Assembly: GCA_035626155.1 (NCBI GenBank)
Contig: DASPOF010000145.1
Location: 1 to 7,926, forward strand
Direction: 5' to 3'
Source: DASPOF01 sp035626155
GTDB taxonomy: Bacteria > Desulfobacterota > Binatia > Binatales > Binataceae
DNA: 7,926 bases
A model generated the notes under the pieces. The model ran no database searches. It had not been told where the DNA came from and saw only the letters and a list, made by a program, of their open reading frames with translations. This document shows positions 5,145 to 7,926 of this stretch, piece after piece. Position 1 is the first letter of the stretch. Every line of letters starts with the position of its first letter. A program made the translations under genes and the position numbers.

Positions 5145-5699
5145 GTGAAAATCCGCAAATGGAAGACCGTTCATAGCGAGCCCGTCTATCGCACGCCGAT
5201 ATTCGACCTGCATCGCCGCCGCGCGAATCATCCACGCCGCGGCGAGCACGACTTCTTCATCCTCGATGCGCCCGCGTGGGTGAACGTCATCCCGATTACC
5301 CGCTCGCGCGAAGTGGTGATGGTGCGGCAGTTCCGCCACGGGATCGCGGGTTTCACGCTGGAGATTCCCGGCGGGATGGTCGATCCCGAGGACCCCTCGC
5401 CGCTGGCTGCGGCGCGGCGCGAGATGCGCGAGGAGACCGGCTACGATTCGGAATCGATCGTCGAGCTTGGCCGCGTGCATCCCAATCCCGCGATCCAGCC
5501 TAACTTCTGCTACTCGTTCCTCGCCCGCAACGTCGAGCGGACCGCTCGCCGCTCGCTCGATGGGACCGAGGAGACCGAGGTCGTGCTGGTTCCGATGCGC
5601 GACGTGCGAGACCTGATCGTTTCGGGGCAAATCACCCATGCGCTCGTGATCGCGGCCTTCTCATTTTTCCACGTTTACAAGCCGCCAGGCCGCAAGTAG
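5145..5699 (+). CDS. Nudix hydrolase, ADP-ribose pyrophosphatase-like
   Basis: A 184-residue Nudix hydrolase, expected to hydrolyse a nucleoside diphosphate linked to another group (for example ADP-ribose), releasing AMP or a similar nucleotide; the exact substrate cannot be read from the sequence. The core begins near 46 (VNVIPITRSREVVMVRQFR), and the Nudix box spans about 76-100: GGMVDPEDPSPLAAARREMR then EETGY. The metal-binding REMREE is at 92-97. The segment between the box Gly and RE is one residue longer than the standard pattern, as in some ADP-ribose-type members. The start is GTG at 5145; no strong Shine-Dalgarno is visible and no better in-frame start was found. A gap of 100 bases after the YccU gene holds no clear promoter, so it may be the last gene of the plus-strand operon or have its own. 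It converges on the glycosyltransferase, with 39 bases between the stop codons. Confidence 0.88.
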   Translation: MKIRKWKTVHSEPVYRTPIFDLHRRRANHPRRGEHDFFILDAPAWVNVIPITRSREVVMVRQFRHGIAGFTLEIPGGMVDPEDPSPLAAARREMREETGYDSESIVELGRVHPNPAIQPNFCYSFLARNVERTARRSLDGTEETEVVLVPMRDVRDLIVSGQITHALVIAAFSFFHVYKPPGRK

Positions 5700-5738
5700 G
5701 CGCGCGGCTCTGCGCGAGCAGGAAAGCCGGACGGGAGT
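5700..5738. other. Convergent 39-base gap, possible weak bidirectional terminator
   Basis: Stop codons of the Nudix and glycosyltransferase genes face each other here. CGCGC at 5701-5705 can pair with GCGCG at 5712-5716 around a 6-base loop, but the stem is short and there is no T-tract. A terminator function is only a guess. Confidence 0.2.
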
Positions 5739-7325
5739 TCAGTTCGGCCCCGGCGCGCCCGCCCGCAACCATAGCGTGAAGTGCTCGGTGCGCATCGCGG
5801 GATGAAATCCGTTGGCGGCAAGGAACTCGTCGGGGAGATAAACGAGCGGCAGAAGCTGGATGGGCGAATCGTTGATCACCGCCTTCACGCTCCCATCGGT
5901 CACCGCGCGTTTGATCGGGTCGCGCCAGAAATGCGCCGTCTCGGCGATTAGCTTTAGAAAGTCGGCGCGGGAAAGATTCTCGCGCGCGCGGCCGAGCCCA
6001 TCGCGCCGATATTCGCTCTCTGCCTCGCGCCATACCCCGTACATTTCGGGATATCGGATCAGCTCGCGCCGGTTCGCTTCGAAACAGATGAAAGACGGCG
6101 CGATCACCTCATCTGCCGGCCCGGTCGCATCGCGCAGTCCCGCCGCGATCTGAGCGATCTCCGCGCGCGGGATGAAGCCGAATCCGTAAACGCTCCCCCG
6201 AAGCCAGCTCTCATTCACCAGCGGCGTGGCCCATGCGAGGCAAATCGCAATCAGCGCGCCGGCCGCCGTAACCCGCAGCCATGCTGCGCCGGCGGCATCT
6301 TCGCCACCGACCGCCGCGCGCAGCGCGTCGAGCGTTGCGAGCAGGCCGATCGAGGCGATTATCGCAACGAACGGCAGCGGCTCGAGGTAGTTGTGCGCCC
6401 ATGCGGTCGGGCTCATCAGACCGAAGAACACGTACTGCGCGGCAGCCGTGGCGAGCACCAGCCCCATCGCGCGGCCGAGCGCCCGCGACGCGGCGAGTTC
6501 GACCAGCCCCAGCACGAATAGGGGCGCGAGAAGATCAAGAATCAGCCGCGGATACGCCGCAATCGACAATGTGGTGTCATGGCCCTTCATCAAGTGGAAC
6601 AGGAACGTCTGCAAGATGAATTCGAATCCGTAGAGCCAGTACAGAAACGCGCTCAGGATCGCGAGGCCGCCCGCGATCGCAAGCGCGGTGAGAATCGCGG
6701 GGCCCCATCGCCGGTCGGCGATCGCGATGAACCCGACGATGACCGCTGCGGGTACCGCGGCGGTGAGTTTGATCGAGCAGGCGAGAACCATGATCGCAGC
6801 GAGCGCGCCGCACAATCGGATTCGCGACCAGCGCCGGTCGATCGCGAGGATTGCCGCCGCCACCACGAGCGGCGCAACGAAGCATTCCCGCTCATACACA
6901 TGGTAGCGAAAGACTAACGAACTGAAACCGTATAAGATGGCCGATGCGATTGCGGCCCGCCGCCCCGCGGCGCGCCGTCCGAGCGCAAATACCAGCAGGC
7001 TGGTTGCATAGATCGCCGCTTCGTTGAGAAGCTCGATGGAAAGATGGCTCGCGCCGAACAATCTGAGATACGCACCCGCGATCCATTCGAGCACCGGCAT
7101 GTGCGGATGTACGAAGTCGAGATACGGGCGCATCCCGGCGGACACCAGGAACGCGCTTTCCAGGTAAAAGTCGTCCTCGACCCAGACTTCGGAATAAAAG
7201 AGCCTCGCCAGCCGCGCTGCCAGCAGGACCGCCAGCAGCCATACCGCGATCTTTGCCGGCTCGGCCGCGGACGCGCGCGCCGGCGCGGATTTACGCCGGC
7301 TCATCGATGAGCGCCGCGAAGTCAT
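5739..7325 (-). CDS. Polytopic GT-C glycosyltransferase (GT39/ArnT-like)
   Basis: A 528-residue membrane protein resembling the dolichyl- or undecaprenyl-phosphate sugar transferases of GT-C fold (GT39, ArnT, RgtA-type), which move a sugar from a lipid carrier onto a protein, glycan or lipid outside the inner membrane. After a basic N-terminus (TSRRSSMSRRK), a first helix is at about 26-43. The following extracytoplasmic loop has the acidic motif EDD (50-52), then PYLDFVHPHMPVLEW (67-81), both typical of the family's catalytic loop. Around ten further helices lie between about 100 and 370, and residues 380-528 form a soluble C-terminal domain. ATG at 7325 is preceded by GGGGGAG with 7-base spacing; ATG at 7304 (M8) is the alternative and lacks a ribosome site. 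The acceptor and sugar cannot be deduced. It is divergent from, and overlaps if starting at 7325, a second GT-C gene. Confidence 0.85.
   Translation of the reverse strand: MTSRRSSMSRRKSAPARASAAEPAKIAVWLLAVLLAARLARLFYSEVWVEDDFYLESAFLVSAGMRPYLDFVHPHMPVLEWIAGAYLRLFGASHLSIELLNEAAIYATSLLVFALGRRAAGRRAAIASAILYGFSSLVFRYHVYERECFVAPLVVAAAILAIDRRWSRIRLCGALAAIMVLACSIKLTAAVPAAVIVGFIAIADRRWGPAILTALAIAGGLAILSAFLYWLYGFEFILQTFLFHLMKGHDTTLSIAAYPRLILDLLAPLFVLGLVELAASRALGRAMGLVLATAAAQYVFFGLMSPTAWAHNYLEPLPFVAIIASIGLLATLDALRAAVGGEDAAGAAWLRVTAAGALIAICLAWATPLVNESWLRGSVYGFGFIPRAEIAQIAAGLRDATGPADEVIAPSFICFEANRRELIRYPEMYGVWREAESEYRRDGLGRARENLSRADFLKLIAETAHFWRDPIKRAVTDGSVKAVINDSPIQLLPLVYLPDEFLAANGFHPAMRTEHFTLWLRAGAPGPN
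7299..7312. repeat. 14-bp perfect palindrome spanning both glycosyltransferase starts
   Basis: GCTCATCGATGAGC reads the same on both strands. The plus-strand ATGAGC (7307) and the minus-strand ATGAGC (7304) are its arms, separated by two bases. It could be an operator, or a by-product of two genes both starting Met-Ser. Confidence 0.6.
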
Positions 7326-7926
7326 CGGGCCGCTCCCCCGCTCGCACCGCCGACGTGGCCGGGGCGCGGCTCGGCGCGCTCGATGCGGCGATCATCGCCG
7401 CGTTCGCGCTGTTCGCCGCACTCCTGATGGTGCATGGCGGCTCGCGCCGGGGCGTCGAGCTGATGCCCTGGCCGGACGGGCTGGAGTATGCCGCGATGGC
7501 GGCGAATATCGCACATGGGGCGGGACCGGTTCTTCATTTCGGGGGCTATTCTTACCCGGCGCGGTACACCGAAGGCTACCCGCTGATACTGGCGGCGGCG
7601 GAGCGCCTGGGCGCGGTCGATGTGCCGAGCCTTTACCTGGTGACGATCGCGATGGGATTGCTCGCGCTCGCGCTCATCTACTTTCTCACCTTGAGTCTGT
7701 TCGGCCGCGCCGGCGCGGTCATCGCGACGCTCATGCTCGCGCTCTCGCCGGTGTTCCTCACGAACTCGGCGCTCGTGCTGAGCGACGTGCCGACGCTGGC
7801 GGTGACCATCTATGCCGCTTGCGCGCTGCTGAGGGCAACCGAAGCGGAACGCGCGGCCCCGTCGCGGCGGTCAATGATTCTCGACTGGGCGATTTTCGGA
7901 ATTGCCGCGGGATTCACGGTGATGAT
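7307..7926 (+). CDS. Second GT-C glycosyltransferase, N-terminal part (runs off window)
   Basis: An open frame of 206 codons continues past the window end. The N-terminus is basic (MSAAKSSGRSPARTAD), then a helix at about 25-42. The first extracytoplasmic loop holds PWPDGLEYAAMAANIAHG (54-71), with D57 and E60 in the position of the GT-C catalytic acid, followed by YTEGYPLILAAAERLG (87-102). Helices at about 107-130, 135-155 and 160-175 include ALSPVFLTNSALVLSDVP (145-162), characteristic of GT39/RgtA-like families. So it is a lipid-carrier-dependent sugar transferase of the same broad class as its divergent neighbour. ATG at 7307 has no Shine-Dalgarno; GTG at 7355 is a possible alternative that would remove the overlap with the other gene. 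Coding character is clear (GC-rich third positions, membrane pattern), and the 3' end and full length are not visible. Confidence 0.82.
   Translation, partial: MSAAKSSGRSPARTADVAGARLGALDAAIIAAFALFAALLMVHGGSRRGVELMPWPDGLEYAAMAANIAHGAGPVLHFGGYSYPARYTEGYPLILAAAERLGAVDVPSLYLVTIAMGLLALALIYFLTLSLFGRAGAVIATLMLALSPVFLTNSALVLSDVPTLAVTIYAACALLRATEAERAAPSRRSMILDWAIFGIAAGFTVM

Noticed and set aside
4794..5639. 281-codon minus-strand open frame
   Set aside because: Opposite the YccU and Nudix genes, with a biased composition from GC-rich third positions.
7322..7537. 71-codon minus-strand open frame
   Set aside because: Opposite the start of the second glycosyltransferase, whose membrane pattern and catalytic loop are clear.

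Overview
The window is a GC-rich stretch of an unnamed Gram-negative bacterium. The envelope genes (an ExbB/ExbD-type proton channel, a predicted lipoprotein, a TonB-like protein) imply an inner membrane and a periplasm. No rRNA or marker gene fixes the lineage. The gene mix and GC-rich codons would suit a deltaproteobacterial-type or Binatota-like soil or sediment bacterium, but that is only an impression. I see no mobile element, CRISPR array, tRNA or rRNA.

Layout. (1) Positions 2034 to 1, minus strand: exbB, two tandem exbD paralogues, then a membrane protein cut by the window edge. Its second membrane segment carries the S-x-x-x-H signature of the TonB energy transducer, preceded by an unusual extra membrane segment. 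This is most likely a TonB-type energy-transduction operon; its substrate or receptor is not visible. A consensus -10 box (TATAAT, minus strand) lies about 60 bases upstream of exbB. (2) Positions 2035-2562: a 528-base non-coding divergent region. (3) Positions 2563-5044, plus strand: a small predicted lipoprotein, a stand-alone SDR like the (3R)-hydroxyacyl-CoA dehydrogenase domain of multifunctional enzyme type 2, a low-molecular-weight phosphatase of arginine-phosphatase type, and a YccU-type CoA-binding protein. All are tightly spaced, but a perfect 12-bp terminator-like hairpin sits in the 5' end of the phosphatase gene and may split the unit. A Nudix hydrolase (5145-5699) follows after a 100-base gap. 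(4) Positions 5739-7926: two divergent polytopic GT-C glycosyltransferases, head to head. The second runs off the window. Their candidate start codons are the two arms of a 14-bp perfect palindrome.

Most of the window is recognisable, ordinary biology. The points most worth a second look are the two-segment TonB-like protein, the hairpin inside the phosphatase gene, the palindromic shared start of the two glycosyltransferases, the uneven conservation of the two ExbDs, AT-rich palindromic islands at two gene starts, and the over-representation of GCGATCGC.
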